From positions 124,001 to 188,000 of the forward strand of contig NZ_NHYL01000001.1 in NCBI RefSeq assembly GCF_003288905.1: DNA of 64,000 bases, read 5' to 3'. The notes beneath the pieces are model-generated. The model was not told the DNA's origin. It was given only the letters and a program-made list of their open reading frames with translations, and searched no databases. The position numbers and the translations under genes are program-made. This DNA is from Helicobacter sp. 11-8110 (GTDB lineage Bacteria > Campylobacterota > Campylobacteria > Campylobacterales > Helicobacteraceae). This document shows positions 45,183-54,735 of the stretch, piece by piece; position 1 is the stretch's first letter; each line of letters opens with the position of its first letter.

Positions 45183-46022
45183 TCAAACTTTTAGCCAAAC
45201 TCCTTCTTTGGCTTTCAGTATTATTTTATCTTGTTCTATTAAGGAAGTTAAAGCTTTTTTAAAAGATTTTTTACTCATTTTAAAAATCTTTGCAATCTCT
45301 TTTGGATTGCTATCATAATGCATTTTTAAATGTCCTCCACTCTCTTTTAGCTTCTTTAACACTTCTTGTACTTCACTAGCAGAATCTTTTTTAGTCAAAG
45401 GTAGCTTGAGAGACAAATCACATTTTCCATTAGGATAGATTCTTTTAATATACCCTTCCCTTTTAACAAAAAATTCAATGCCACCAAATACTTCATTTTG
45501 ATGCAAAAGCCCAAGATACTCTCCATTAATAACACATTCATAGCCCAATTCACTTTTTCTAAAAGGGAATATTTCTACCTTAGAAAAAGCCCTAAGTTCT
45601 TGATTATTACAATCTCTTAAGTCCTTTAAATAAGACTTAATATTCCCCTTAGCTATCAAACGCCCTTGTTTATCTGTGGTGATAAACACTAGCACTTGAG
45701 AATTTATACTAAATTTTTGTGGATTTTGAGTGGGCATAAATAAATCTTTGGCAATTCCTAAATCCAAAAAACAACCCAAATAATTCCTATCCACCACTCT
45801 TAAAACAGCAATTTCACCCCTTTGCGCTTTAGGCTTTAGCGTTGTGGCAATCACCCTCCCTTCTGAATCATGATACAAAAATACTTCAATCATATCATTT
45901 ATTTTAGAATCTTTTGGCAAATATTTCTTAGGCAACAAAACCTCTTCATCTTTATCTTGTAAGTAAGCTCCAAATTCCACAAATCTAGCAAGCTTCAGCT
46001 TTTTAATAACACCAACTTCCAT
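45183..46022 (-). CDS. CvfB-like S1 RNA-binding protein
   Basis: This 279-residue protein resembles the CvfB/YitL family: several S1-like OB domains followed by a winged helix. The first S1 domain starts GVIKKLKLARFVEFGAYLQ and reads as LLPKKYLPKD; further ones include RNYLGCFLDLGIAKDLFMPT and CVINGEYLGLLHQNEVFG. The C-terminal HTH is in PKEIAKIFKMSKKSFKKALT. In firmicutes the family affects virulence gene expression; here the role is unknown. The ATG at 46022 overlaps the upstream stop by one base (TGATG), which favours it over the TTG one codon earlier. Confidence 0.82.
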   Translation of the reverse strand: MEVGVIKKLKLARFVEFGAYLQDKDEEVLLPKKYLPKDSKINDMIEVFLYHDSEGRVIATTLKPKAQRGEIAVLRVVDRNYLGCFLDLGIAKDLFMPTQNPQKFSINSQVLVFITTDKQGRLIAKGNIKSYLKDLRDCNNQELRAFSKVEIFPFRKSELGYECVINGEYLGLLHQNEVFGGIEFFVKREGYIKRIYPNGKCDLSLKLPLTKKDSASEVQEVLKKLKESGGHLKMHYDSNPKEIAKIFKMSKKSFKKALTSLIEQDKIILKAKEGVWLKV

Positions 46023-46573
46023 CAATCAATAATCTCCATAAAAGTTTCAAACAAACTTCTCCCTAAGGGCATTCCATAAAATTCAGAAATTTGCCACCCC
46101 ACAACAAAAACCATAACCATAAAAACAATAAACCCTAGGCAAGTTAAAACAAGTAAAGCTTTAAACAATTTAAGATAAAAATTTTCATCCAAAGAATCAT
46201 TGAGAACTTTGTGATAGAGTAGCCAGTCCATAAAAAATCCAAACCAAAAGCTAAAAATCATAAACAAAAGCACACACACTATGCCAAAAATCAACATTGA
46301 AACATATGGAGACCACAAAGAATCATTATAAGCATAAAGATTTGCTTCCCATAGTAAAATAGTATAGCCAATGTGGATTCCAAGCAAGATAAATCCAATT
46401 AGCAAAACTGCAAAAATAACTTGTATGATTTTTTCTGGTGTTGTAGAATATTTATTAAATTCTCCACGAATCTGTTTTTTAATCTCCTTATCGCTCTTTC
46501 CAGCGCTATACAAACCCATAATTTGGCTTTTTAGATTCCTAATCCATTCTTTGCGACTATGTATTTTTTCCAT
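46022..46573 (-). CDS. Membrane protein of unknown function
   Basis: I do not recognise the family. This 183-residue protein has a basic N-terminal part (RKEWIRNLKSQIMGLYSAGK) with a short helix-turn pattern (SDKEIKKQIRGEFN), then three hydrophobic helices (around residues 50-72, 88-115 and 130-155). The N-terminal part is predicted to be cytoplasmic. It is translationally coupled to the CvfB-like gene by a one-base overlap, so the pair probably works together or is regulated together. Upstream is 261 bases of A/T-rich gap before fdhD's end; I see no gene or clear terminator there. Confidence 0.7.
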   Translation of the reverse strand: MEKIHSRKEWIRNLKSQIMGLYSAGKSDKEIKKQIRGEFNKYSTTPEKIIQVIFAVLLIGFILLGIHIGYTILLWEANLYAYNDSLWSPYVSMLIFGIVCVLLFMIFSFWFGFFMDWLLYHKVLNDSLDENFYLKLFKALLVLTCLGFIVFMVMVFVVGWQISEFYGMPLGRSLFETFMEIID

Positions 46574-46834
46574 TTAAAATACCTTTAAATAATTTTCTAC
46601 ATGAAATCTTGCCCAAAAAATGCCAAGAATATCTTAACAATTCTAGAATCACCACTTTACTAAAGCTTTTTGGGCAATCAAAAATCCATAAAACAACTCT
46701 TGCCTCACCCTTTATTAAATTAAACCTAGAGCTATTTTGCAAACTTTCATTTGTTTTTTAAATTACTTTTTTACACTTCTATTTACTTTTTTTGGTTTTC
46801 TTTAAAAACACTCAAAAGTTATTATAGGGCTTTG

Positions 46835-47617
46835 TTATCTGATGATTCTGCCACTATGTGTATAGACATTTGCCTTTTTACCTCTAGCAAAGCCAATAAG
46901 TGTTACTCCTGTTTCTTGAGCAGCTTTAATCCCCATAAAAGTAGCCGCAGCCTTAGAAACTACAATAGGAATATTATGCATAACCGCCTTAACAATCATC
47001 TCCAAAGACAATCTCCCGCTTACAAAAAGTATAGAATCGTGCGTCTCAAAACCCAACATCCTTGCCTTGCCCATAACCTTATCAATTGCATTATGCCGAC
47101 CAATATCTTCTGAAATAAAAATCTTATCTCCCAAAACCAGCATCGCCTTATGCACACAACCTGTTTTAGAAAAAAGCTCTGTATTTGTCTCAAAAAAACT
47201 TAAATGTTCAAAAATTTTTTCAGTCGTTACTTTATAGGGACTTTCAATAAATTTAGTAATGACATTGCCTTCTAAATTACCAGCAACACCAACGCAACAA
47301 CCCGAAGTTAAAGTTTTTTCTCTAAAAAGACTTTTCAACATTTTTTTATCTATTTTTGCCTCTAATCGCACAGATTTTCCATCTTTTGCAATTTCAACAT
47401 AATCAATACACGAAAGATTGCTAATCACGCCTTCACTTAATAAAAAACCAATAAAATGATAATCTTGCTCATAAGGGATACTCATTACAGAGAGTAATTT
47501 TTGACCATTAAGATAAAAAGCAATGCGCTCTTCTTTAACAACACAATCCTCTCTAGTGGAACTAAATCCACTAGGAGAAATTTGCTCTATCTGTAAATTT
47601 TGATAAAATTGATTCAT
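46835..47617 (-). CDS. fdhD: Formate dehydrogenase sulfurtransferase FdhD
   Basis: This 260-residue protein transfers sulfur to the molybdenum cofactor so that formate dehydrogenase becomes active. Family segments include FIGFLLSEGVI, DIGRHNAIDKVMGKA and LFVSGRLSLEMIVKA. The sulfur-carrying CxxC of E. coli FdhD is here SGCCVG, two adjacent Cys (codons at 47294-47299) with the fourth position Gly. The start at 47617 follows the fdhC stop by one base; longer in-frame starts would run back into fdhC. It is the last gene of the cluster. No obvious terminator follows. Confidence 0.93.
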   Translation of the reverse strand: MNQFYQNLQIEQISPSGFSSTREDCVVKEERIAFYLNGQKLLSVMSIPYEQDYHFIGFLLSEGVISNLSCIDYVEIAKDGKSVRLEAKIDKKMLKSLFREKTLTSGCCVGVAGNLEGNVITKFIESPYKVTTEKIFEHLSFFETNTELFSKTGCVHKAMLVLGDKIFISEDIGRHNAIDKVMGKARMLGFETHDSILFVSGRLSLEMIVKAVMHNIPIVVSKAAATFMGIKAAQETGVTLIGFARGKKANVYTHSGRIIR

Positions 47618-47618
47618 C

Positions 47619-48566
47619 TTAGGCTTTATTGATTTCTTGATAATAATAGCTATGTAAAATAGCAATTTCTTCTTCACCCATATTTCCATCAATAATAGAG
47701 CTTAATGCGCCTTCAATAGCAAAAACAGCCATATAAATATGAGTAATCAAAAGTGCTATAATAAGAAATCCTATCACATTATGCACCAAAGCCATAATTC
47801 TTAGCGTTTCAATATCACTAAATTGGAAGAACATAAAAACACCAGAAATAATCATCATAAACCCACCAAGTGTGCAAACCCAAAACCACATTTTTTGACC
47901 AGCATTAAATTTACCAGCAGGAATAGGACGCTTTTCTTTGCTTAAATAACCTCCCATAATCATTAGCCATTTAATGTCATAAAGTTTGAAAAGTGCAGGT
48001 TTTACCCACATTAAAAACATCAAAATACCAAAAATTGCAAACAAAATCGTTACAATTCCATGCACATCTCTAGCAAATCTAACAAAGCCACCTCCGCCAA
48101 GTTTATCACCAAAGACCATAACCAATCCCGTTAAGCACAAAATTACAAAAGGGATTGCAGCGCACCAATGCACTATAATGTTATAACGCGAGAAAACTTT
48201 AATTTTTCGACCATGAGAAAATTTTTTCTGCCCTACAACAATAAAATGGGCTAAAAAAGCTAAAGGAACTAAAATAACAATAACTGCAAAAATAGTCGCA
48301 AAATAATGCCCTTGCAAAAGAGTGAAGATCTCACCCCAACCTGTAGCGTTTGGAGAATTCACTCCCCAGTCTTTAATTGCTTCTACTTCAGGTCCCCCAT
48401 AAAGTTTTGTGTTCATAGGATTTTGCATTAAAGCATTATTTCCTTCAATCACTTCTGCATATTGCTTGCCTCCTTCTTGTGGAACGCTTGGATTTGCCGC
48501 CCATAAAGTCAAAGCAAATCCCATTAAAATTACAAAGATTCTAAAGAAATTTTTATAAGCTTTCAT
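47619..48566 (-). CDS. fdhC: Formate dehydrogenase cytochrome b subunit
   Basis: This 315-residue membrane subunit passes electrons from FdhB to the quinone pool. An N-terminal hydrophobic segment (about 9-24) precedes a periplasmic stretch, then four transmembrane helices of the FdnI/gamma type. Likely haem ligands are in NIIVHWCAAIPFVILC, RFARDVHGIVTILFAIFG and LVHNVIGFLIIALLITHIYM. AGGAGG precedes the ATG. It follows fdhB by 9 bases. Confidence 0.93.
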   Translation of the reverse strand: MKAYKNFFRIFVILMGFALTLWAANPSVPQEGGKQYAEVIEGNNALMQNPMNTKLYGGPEVEAIKDWGVNSPNATGWGEIFTLLQGHYFATIFAVIVILVPLAFLAHFIVVGQKKFSHGRKIKVFSRYNIIVHWCAAIPFVILCLTGLVMVFGDKLGGGGFVRFARDVHGIVTILFAIFGILMFLMWVKPALFKLYDIKWLMIMGGYLSKEKRPIPAGKFNAGQKMWFWVCTLGGFMMIISGVFMFFQFSDIETLRIMALVHNVIGFLIIALLITHIYMAVFAIEGALSSIIDGNMGEEEIAILHSYYYQEINKA

Positions 48567-48575
48567 AGAATCCTC

Positions 48576-49205
48576 CTAATTTCCATAAGCGGTTTTCCAC
48601 ACATTTGGCACAGCATTTGGCATATTTTCGCCTCTCACGGTTGCACGATGCGTAATAATATTAGACACTTCTTCGCTACTTCCTGCTAAAAGCGCTTTAG
48701 TAGAACACATACTTGCACACATTGGCACTTTACCCTCAGCGATTCTATTTTGTCCATAAAGTCTGTATTCTTCTTCGCTGTTAGTTTCTTCTGGACCACC
48801 TGCACAGAAAGTGCATTTATCCATTGCACCACGACTTTCAAATACACCATTTTTAGGGAATTGTGGAGCACCAAAAGGACAAGCATACAAACAATAACCA
48901 CAACCAATACAAGTCTTTTTATCGTGTAAAACAATTCCATCTGCACGGATATAAAAACAATCTACGGGGCAAACTTGCGCACAAGGTGCATCAGCACAAT
49001 GCATACAAGCTACTGATACAGCGCTTTCTTTGCCTACTTGTCCTTCATTGAGCACAACAACTCTACGGCGATTAACGCCAACAGGCAAATGATGTGCCTC
49101 TTTACAAGCTACATCACACCCATGACATTCTATACATCGATTAGTATCACAATAAAATTTGATTCTTGAGAAATTTGCAAGTATTTCTTGATTAGTATTA
49201 CTCAT
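48576..49205 (-). CDS. fdhB: Formate dehydrogenase iron-sulfur subunit
   Basis: This 209-residue subunit carries four [4Fe-4S] clusters as an electron wire between FdhA and FdhC. Cys motifs are CDTNRCIECHGCDVAC, CMHCADAPCAQVCPVDCF, CIGCGYCLYACPFG and CTFCAGG with CASMCSTKAL. There is no signal peptide; it is probably carried across the membrane with FdhA by the Tat system. AAGGAG precedes the ATG at good spacing. It follows fdhA by 10 bases. Confidence 0.95.
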   Translation of the reverse strand: MSNTNQEILANFSRIKFYCDTNRCIECHGCDVACKEAHHLPVGVNRRRVVVLNEGQVGKESAVSVACMHCADAPCAQVCPVDCFYIRADGIVLHDKKTCIGCGYCLYACPFGAPQFPKNGVFESRGAMDKCTFCAGGPEETNSEEEYRLYGQNRIAEGKVPMCASMCSTKALLAGSSEEVSNIITHRATVRGENMPNAVPNVWKTAYGN

Positions 49206-49215
49206 TTTTCACTCC

Positions 49216-52041
49216 TTATTGTGCTTTTTCAATTCGACATAAACCGCATTTTGTCTCTGGACAAGCAGAATTATAATCAAATCCATAACTTGAAATCATA
49301 TTAGCTGATTCGCCGATAGCATAAGGCTTTGTGCCTTCTGGATAATTTTCAAGTCTTGATTTACCTTGATCTAAACCAGAGAAGTTTTGCGGTAACCAAA
49401 TGCTGTTGTAATCTACTCTTGTAGAGATTTTTGCAGGCACTAAGATTCTAGCACCATTAGTTCCATAAATCCAAAGCTTATCACCATTTCTAATATTCAT
49501 TTCAGCAGCTTTATCTGGATGAATCTCTGCAAACATTTCGCCCTCAACTTCAGCCAAATATTTTGCACTTCTTGTTTCTGCACCTGTTCCCATATGTGCC
49601 ACAAGTCGCCCACTAAGCATATTAACTGGATAATCTTTTACCCAATCTTTTTCTGTTTGGCGAGAAATATACTTAATATTTGCTCTAAAGTGATTTTTCT
49701 TATCAGGAAAGCTTGGGTATTTGCTTACCAAATCTCCGCGCACAGAATGCAATGGTTCTCTGTGCAATGGAATTTGATCATACCAATTCCACACTTTTGC
49801 TCTTGCTTTACCATTTCCATAAGGACAAAGTCCTGCTTCAAGGGCTTTTTCTACTAGGATATTATTTCCAATTCCCATAGCAAAAGTAGTTCCTGCTACT
49901 GCTTGTTTTTCTTCTTCGGTGAGCTTAATGCCCAAAGATTCAGCATTTGCAGCACTTACAGGAGCGTACCCACCTTGGTGTTTAGCATTTGGCAGAGTTC
50001 TTTCAGTTAGCATACTTTGTCCATCTGGGCTTGTAACTCCCCAATTCACACGGAATCCCATACCACCACGCATAACTGGAATGTTGTCATCATACATCAC
50101 AGGAGTTCCAGGATGCTTATCACTCCAACAAGGCCATGGCAACCCATAATAATCACCTTTAAATGGACCAGTTCCTTCCAAAGTTACTTTATCAAACATA
50201 TGCCAATTTTCTTGGTGTGCTTTTAATCGCTCTGGGCTCATTCCTTGCAAACCAATACTGCGAATACTTTGGGTTAATTCTGTTGTTGCATCATCAGGCC
50301 AAATAAATTGATCTCTTCCTTTGGATTTTGCAATATCATACAATCTCCATTGATATTCTTTTAAGAATCCTAGTCGATCGGCTAAACCAAACAAAAACTC
50401 TTCATCAGGACGACATTCAAAAAGCGGTTCCATAACCTTACTTCGCCATTGATAACTTCTATTTGTCGCTGCTACAGAACCTGCTGTTTCCATTTGAGAT
50501 GCTGCAGGTAGTATAAATAGATTATCGGTTCTATCGCTATAAATCGCCAAATCATTCACATAAGGATCAACAAAAACAACCAAATCAAGCTGATCCATTG
50601 CTTTCTTCTGTAAATCAAGCAAAGAAACCGTTGTCATACCAGAACCAATTACAACCAATGCTCTAAGCTTTGTTCCTCCATTATTTGCCATATTTTCTTC
50701 ATCTAAAACACCAAATTTCCAAGTTGAATGCGCAAAACCTGTTGCACCCATCATTTCCTTGTTTTTAAAGCGCCCTAGCATCCATTCATAATCAACACCC
50801 CAGTGTTTGCAGAAATGTCTCCAAGCCGGCTCACCCAAACCATAATAACCAGGCAAAGAATCAGCAAGATTGTTCATATCTGATGCACCTTGCACATTAT
50901 CATGACCTCTAAGGATATTTACACCCCCACCATTTTTACCAATGTTGCCTAAAAACATTTGCAAAATAGGCATAATTCTTGTATTAGAAGTTCCAACTGT
51001 GTGTTGAGTAAGACCTTGATTCCAAATCAAACTAGCAGGTTTAGCTGCTGCCATTTCTTCAGCAATATGTCTAATCTCATCTGCTGGGATTCCACAAATA
51101 TCTGCTGCCACTTCTGGAGAGAATTTTTGTGCTTCTTTGATGATTTCTTCATAGCCATAAACACGCTCTTTTAAGAATTTCTCATCATAAAGATTTTTAG
51201 CAATAATGTGATTAAGTAATCCGTATGCAAAGGCTATGTCTGTCCCACTTCTTATGCGGTGGAATTCATCACATTTTGCTGCTGTTTTTGTAAATCTAGG
51301 ATCAATACAAACAAGCTTAGCACCTTTTTCTTTGGCTCTTAAAATATGAACCATCGATACAGGGTGATTGACAGCTGGATTTGCACCAATAATTAAGATA
51401 TATTTTGAAAACATCATATCGCCAAGATGGTTTGTCATTCCACCATACCCAAATGTATTTGCCACACCGGCAACTGTAGGGGAGTGTCAAACTCTTGCGC
51501 AATGATCTATATTATTAGTTCCAAAAAAAGCCGCAAATTTTCTAATGTAGTAGCTTTGCTCATTTGAACATTTTGCACTACCTAAAAACATAACCGCATC
51601 AGGTCCGCTCTCTTCGCGAATTTCTTTAAGTTTAGCAGCAATTTTATCCATTGCTTCATCATATTTTAATCGTGCCCATTTTCCATCTTTTTTCTCAAGT
51701 GGATAGCGCAATCTTGTTTCACTTCTTGCTCTATCAATCAAATCAGCACCCTTACAGCAATGCCCACCTTGAGAAACAGGGTGATCTTGTGCAACCTCTT
51801 GGCGAACCCACACACCATCAACTACTTCAGCAATGATTCCACAGCCCACTGAACAATGGGTGCAGATTGTTTTGATTTTTTGAGAGTTTGGATATTTTTC
51901 CTGTAACTCTTGAGTAGTTGCAGGACGCATAGTTTTTTGACTATCAGCACCTAAGGCTACACTAGCCCCAGCCAAACTTCCAAGTGCTGTCATTTTCAAA
52001 AATGCACGCCTTGTTTGACGTCTTTTTAATGTCTCACTCAT
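49216..52041 (-). CDS. fdhA: Formate dehydrogenase alpha subunit, selenocysteine enzyme
   Basis: This 941-residue molybdopterin (or tungstopterin) enzyme oxidises formate to CO2 on the periplasmic side. The frame is continuous except for one in-frame TGA (51489-51487), read as selenocysteine 185 in the context HCARV-Sec-HSPTVAG, which matches the active-site region of other formate dehydrogenases. A SECIS-like hairpin follows the TGA. The N-terminus is a Tat signal (RRQTRRAFLKMTALGSL), then a [4Fe-4S] site CTHCSVGCG...GHCCKGADL. The C-terminal molydopterin-dinucleotide-binding domain ends in CPETKCGLC. AAAGGAGG precedes the ATG. An annotation that stops at the TGA would split this one gene in two. 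Confidence 0.95.
51459..51489 (-). promoter_or_regulatory. Selenocysteine UGA codon with bacterial SECIS hairpin
   Basis: The UGA (51489-51487) is followed 13 bases later by a stem UUGCC/GGCAA (51473-51469 with 51463-51459) closing the loop GGUGU. E. coli fdhF has a similar hairpin with loop GGUCU at almost the same distance. SelB binding to the loop is the established mechanism; selA, selB and selC are not in the window. Confidence 0.85.
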
Positions 52042-52054
52042 AGCTTAACCTCCT

Positions 52055-52249
52055 TTATTTTGCAACAGAATAATACATATCCCATTGTTTTGTCTTTTGA
52101 TAAAGAATCTCTGTCTTGGGCGACTTCCCACGAACCAGATTCTCACTGCTTCCCTTTTTGCTACAACCTGCTAATGCAACACTCACACCAGCGACAGCTA
52201 TTGAAGTTTTAGTAGCGTTTTTTAGGAATTCACGCCTACTCTTCTCCAT
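52055..52249 (-). CDS. Small Tat-exported formate dehydrogenase-associated protein
   Basis: This 64-residue protein has a twin-arginine signal (SRREFLKNATKTSIAVAGVS) ending in an ALAGC lipobox-like site, then only about 35 residues with a YYSVAK end. It fits the 'formate dehydrogenase region TAT target' family found upstream of fdhA in Campylobacter (Cj1513c position). Its role is unclear; it may help export or maturation of the FdhAB complex. AAGGAGCTTGA precedes the ATG. It lies 13 bases before fdhA and after a hairpin-rich gap from torD. Confidence 0.85.
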   Translation of the reverse strand: MEKSRREFLKNATKTSIAVAGVSVALAGCSKKGSSENLVRGKSPKTEILYQKTKQWDMYYSVAK

Positions 52250-52270
52250 TCAAGCTCCTTAAATTCGAGA

Positions 52271-52314
52271 TTTGGGATAATCCCAAAAAGACTTTTTTAA
52301 ACAAAAAAGTCTTT
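52271..52314 (-). other. Double hairpin inside the formate dehydrogenase operon
   Basis: Two inverted repeats lie in the torD to Tat-protein gap: AAAGACTTTTTT/AAAAAAGTCTTT (52287-52314, loop AAAC) and TTTGGGAT/ATCCCAAA (52271-52288 region). They could be a partial terminator or an RNA-processing/stability site that sets more fdhA than torD message. Confidence 0.6.
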
Positions 52315-52332
52315 GTGAGATTACTCATGCTT

Positions 52333-52935
52333 TTATGTATAAATCTCCTCTTCAAACTTCAAAAAGCTCTCTAAAATTCTTGCTAATGCCAAATAATACT
52401 TTGAATCTTCTCTTTCATTAATCTCCTTTACTAACTGAAAAAAAGCTTGATTAGCATACAAAAATACTTCTTTAGCCAAAGTTTCATCATCATTTTCTAC
52501 AAGATATCTCATAAAGCCAAATAAAAAACCTAGATGCTCTTCTGTTTCTTTAAACTCTTTAGAATTCACACGAATATCACTTTTTTTAACAATCCCTCTC
52601 ATTTTCAATAGGCTATCTCCACCCACACAACCCTCATAGTAATGCGATAGGTGCATTCCAACTTGCTTTCCCCCAAAAGGCAAGGCAAAAAGCCTAGAAA
52701 ACTCTTCTTTAATATTTTCCATTCCATTTTGATTAATCTCATTCTCTAAAAGCAAAAAATCTGCTTCCACCACTTCATTCAAAGAAGATTGTTTAAGAAT
52801 ATTAATCTGTTTTTTAGCAACTGTAGCTCTATCTCCAAGCACTTCAAATACAAAGAATCCATAAAAAAAATCATAATATAAGATTCTTGCATTTTTTATG
52901 CTTATTTGCTCTTCTTTAGATAGTTTATTTAACAT
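52333..52935 (-). CDS. TorD/DmsD-family chaperone for formate dehydrogenase
   Basis: This 200-residue, all-helical cytoplasmic protein belongs to the TorD family of chaperones that hold molybdoenzymes and their Tat signals before export. The family core is visible in KNARILYYDFFYGFFVFE, MHLSHYYEGCVGGDSLL (related to the PDHxxxE region), then DIRVNSKEFKETEEHLGFLF. Position matches Cj1514c of Campylobacter. AAGGG precedes the ATG. FdhA is the expected client because it is the only Tat molybdoenzyme in the neighbourhood. Confidence 0.85.
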   Translation of the reverse strand: MLNKLSKEEQISIKNARILYYDFFYGFFVFEVLGDRATVAKKQINILKQSSLNEVVEADFLLLENEINQNGMENIKEEFSRLFALPFGGKQVGMHLSHYYEGCVGGDSLLKMRGIVKKSDIRVNSKEFKETEEHLGFLFGFMRYLVENDDETLAKEVFLYANQAFFQLVKEINEREDSKYYLALARILESFLKFEEEIYT

Positions 52936-52944
52936 CTTTTACCC

Positions 52945-54483
52945 TTATTTTTCTGCAAAATGCTGCGCTACTTGATCTTGAAACATCACTTTTACTTTAC
53001 AATCCGCACAACATTCAATAGTTCGTAATTTCTTAGGATTAGCACTAAAAGAAGCACTAAGCATTGTTTTGATTTTTTCAATAGATTTCTTTGTAGAGAA
53101 AGGCTTTTTGCATTCTACACATAAAAATGGTACATCTTTGGCAAGTTCCCTACTTTTAAAATAGCTTGATTCTAGTCTCATTCCCTCGCGGCTAACTTCC
53201 ATAATCTTTTCAGGACAAGAATCAACACAATACCCACAGGTCGTGCAAAGCGAAGGATTAAACCGCAAAGAAAAATCATCACTTTTGGCAAAAATTGCAT
53301 TCACATTACAAGCCCCAACACAAGACAAACACAAAGTGCATTTATCGGCTTCTATTTTTAAATCCCCATAAAATACCGGCGCAACACTCTTAGCAATCCC
53401 AAAATTATTGTCTTTTATCATGTATTGGATTCTTTGAGCAAACGATTCACGATGTGATCTTGAATAGCGATTCTTATACAAATATGTCTCAAATGTTTGG
53501 AGCTCTTTAGCACAGGTATTAATTTTCTCTAAAGAATCCACAACAACAATACAATCTCTTTTGTAAATTTGCTGTGTAATATTATTAACAAAACTAATTG
53601 CCTCACTACTCTCCCCAAACACTATCATTTCATTTTGAGTGGTTTGAAGCAACATCAACAAATCATTTTCATTTAAAATTTTCAAAGTAGGCAAAATAAG
53701 CGGTGTAAGACTACTATCTAATATGATTTCTTGATTAACTAATTCTTTGTAACTTGCCACATCACACAGAAAAACTTTATGACCTTGGTATAACTCCACG
53801 ATTTCTTCCAAGCCCTCTTTGGGTAATTCTTCATATTCCAAAGAACTCGTAGGACATACCCCCACACAAGCTCCACAGGCTACACAATCTACAGGCGAAA
53901 ACACAAGCTCCATCAAACTATCATTAGCTCCCACACCAAAAGTAGGACACGCATCTACACATTTAGTGCAATACTTTTCGCGTCTGTGATGATATTGACA
54001 AAAATCATCCCTATAACTAATGATTTCTTTGTAAGAATATTCTCCTAGATTCTGCTTTAAAGCACTCATTAGTGAATCAGGATTATCAAAATCAGCCACA
54101 CTAAAAAATCCATTAAAACGCAAAAGATTCTCATCATAGACAAACATTACCGCTTGAGAAAAGTTGTGTATTTCGCCATTTTCTAACTCAGCTTGAAAAT
54201 TTCCTAAATAGCCATTAACTCTATTAATGCTACTAATCTCAAATAAAGAAACTTCAAACTCTTGACTTGCTTGTTTTTCAAAGCCTAAAACCGATGCTGC
54301 AATCCCCTCTTCTCCATCATAAAAAATAGCAAGCTTATTATCAAGCTCCAAAATTTTGCTAGAATCCAACTTAAAGTCGTCTAGAATTTCTTGTGTTTGA
54401 TTGAGAATTTTCATTTTTTGTTCATAATTAATATCTGCTTTATCCAAAAGCAAATTCCCAAAAGGCAATCTTTCAATATCCAT
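52945..54483 (-). CDS. Multi-cluster iron-sulfur protein of the formate dehydrogenase operon
   Basis: This 512-residue protein resembles the long ferredoxin Cj1377c of Campylobacter. It has no signal peptide. Cys motifs occur as four clusters: CTKCVDACPTFG, CVACGACVGVCP, CTLCLSCVGAC and CTTCGYCVDSCP, plus CVECKKPF and CCADCK pairs near the end that could bind zinc or a further cluster. The N-terminal 150 residues are not recognisable. A role in electron transfer or in maturation and selenium/sulfur handling for formate dehydrogenase is inferred from context. It is the first gene of the cluster, preceded by a good sigma-70 promoter. Confidence 0.75.
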   Translation of the reverse strand: MDIERLPFGNLLLDKADINYEQKMKILNQTQEILDDFKLDSSKILELDNKLAIFYDGEEGIAASVLGFEKQASQEFEVSLFEISSINRVNGYLGNFQAELENGEIHNFSQAVMFVYDENLLRFNGFFSVADFDNPDSLMSALKQNLGEYSYKEIISYRDDFCQYHHRREKYCTKCVDACPTFGVGANDSLMELVFSPVDCVACGACVGVCPTSSLEYEELPKEGLEEIVELYQGHKVFLCDVASYKELVNQEIILDSSLTPLILPTLKILNENDLLMLLQTTQNEMIVFGESSEAISFVNNITQQIYKRDCIVVVDSLEKINTCAKELQTFETYLYKNRYSRSHRESFAQRIQYMIKDNNFGIAKSVAPVFYGDLKIEADKCTLCLSCVGACNVNAIFAKSDDFSLRFNPSLCTTCGYCVDSCPEKIMEVSREGMRLESSYFKSRELAKDVPFLCVECKKPFSTKKSIEKIKTMLSASFSANPKKLRTIECCADCKVKVMFQDQVAQHFAEK

Positions 54484-54551
54484 TGTGAGAATCCTAAAAT
54501 TTTATTCTTAAGGCGCAAAAATAAAGTTTTGCTCTGTTTTTTTATTGAATA

Positions 54552-54581
54552 ATTTTACATTGATACAACCTCTAAAGTCAA
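54552..54581 (-). promoter_or_regulatory. Sigma-70 promoter of the formate dehydrogenase cluster
   Basis: On the minus strand TTGACT (54581-54576) and TAAAAT (54557-54552) are 18 bases apart. They sit about 70 bases upstream of the first gene (start 54483), in a 252-base gap that also holds the oor terminator. Confidence 0.6.
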
Positions 54582-54688
54582 TATTTTTTTAACATTTCAA
54601 ATATATATATTTTTATATAATCACTTTAAGAAACTGATTTTTAGCTGATTTATCTTTTGAATACAGATTTTTAAGATTTGAAGTATAA

Positions 54689-54723
54689 ATATTCTCTCCT
54701 TATTTAAAACAAGGAGAGAATAT
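54689..54723 (-). terminator. Terminator of the oorDABC operon
   Basis: ATATTCTCTCCTT pairs with AAGGAGAGAATAT (13 base pairs, 9-base loop) 12 bases after the oorC stop. Confidence 0.8.
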
Positions 54724-54735
54724 CAAAAAAGAAAA

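Noticed and set aside
46557-46742. 61-residue reading frame on the minus strand
   Set aside because: No recognisable family, no ribosome-binding site, and it overlaps the start of the next gene; too weak to call.
46574-46834. Possible tRNA or small RNA in the gap between fdhD and the membrane-protein gene
   Set aside because: No cloverleaf, no CCA-type end and no conserved loop sequence could be traced.
51487-51489. Apparent nonsense mutation or frameshift splitting fdhA
   Set aside because: The TGA lies at the known selenocysteine position, the frame continues without shift, and a SECIS-like hairpin follows.
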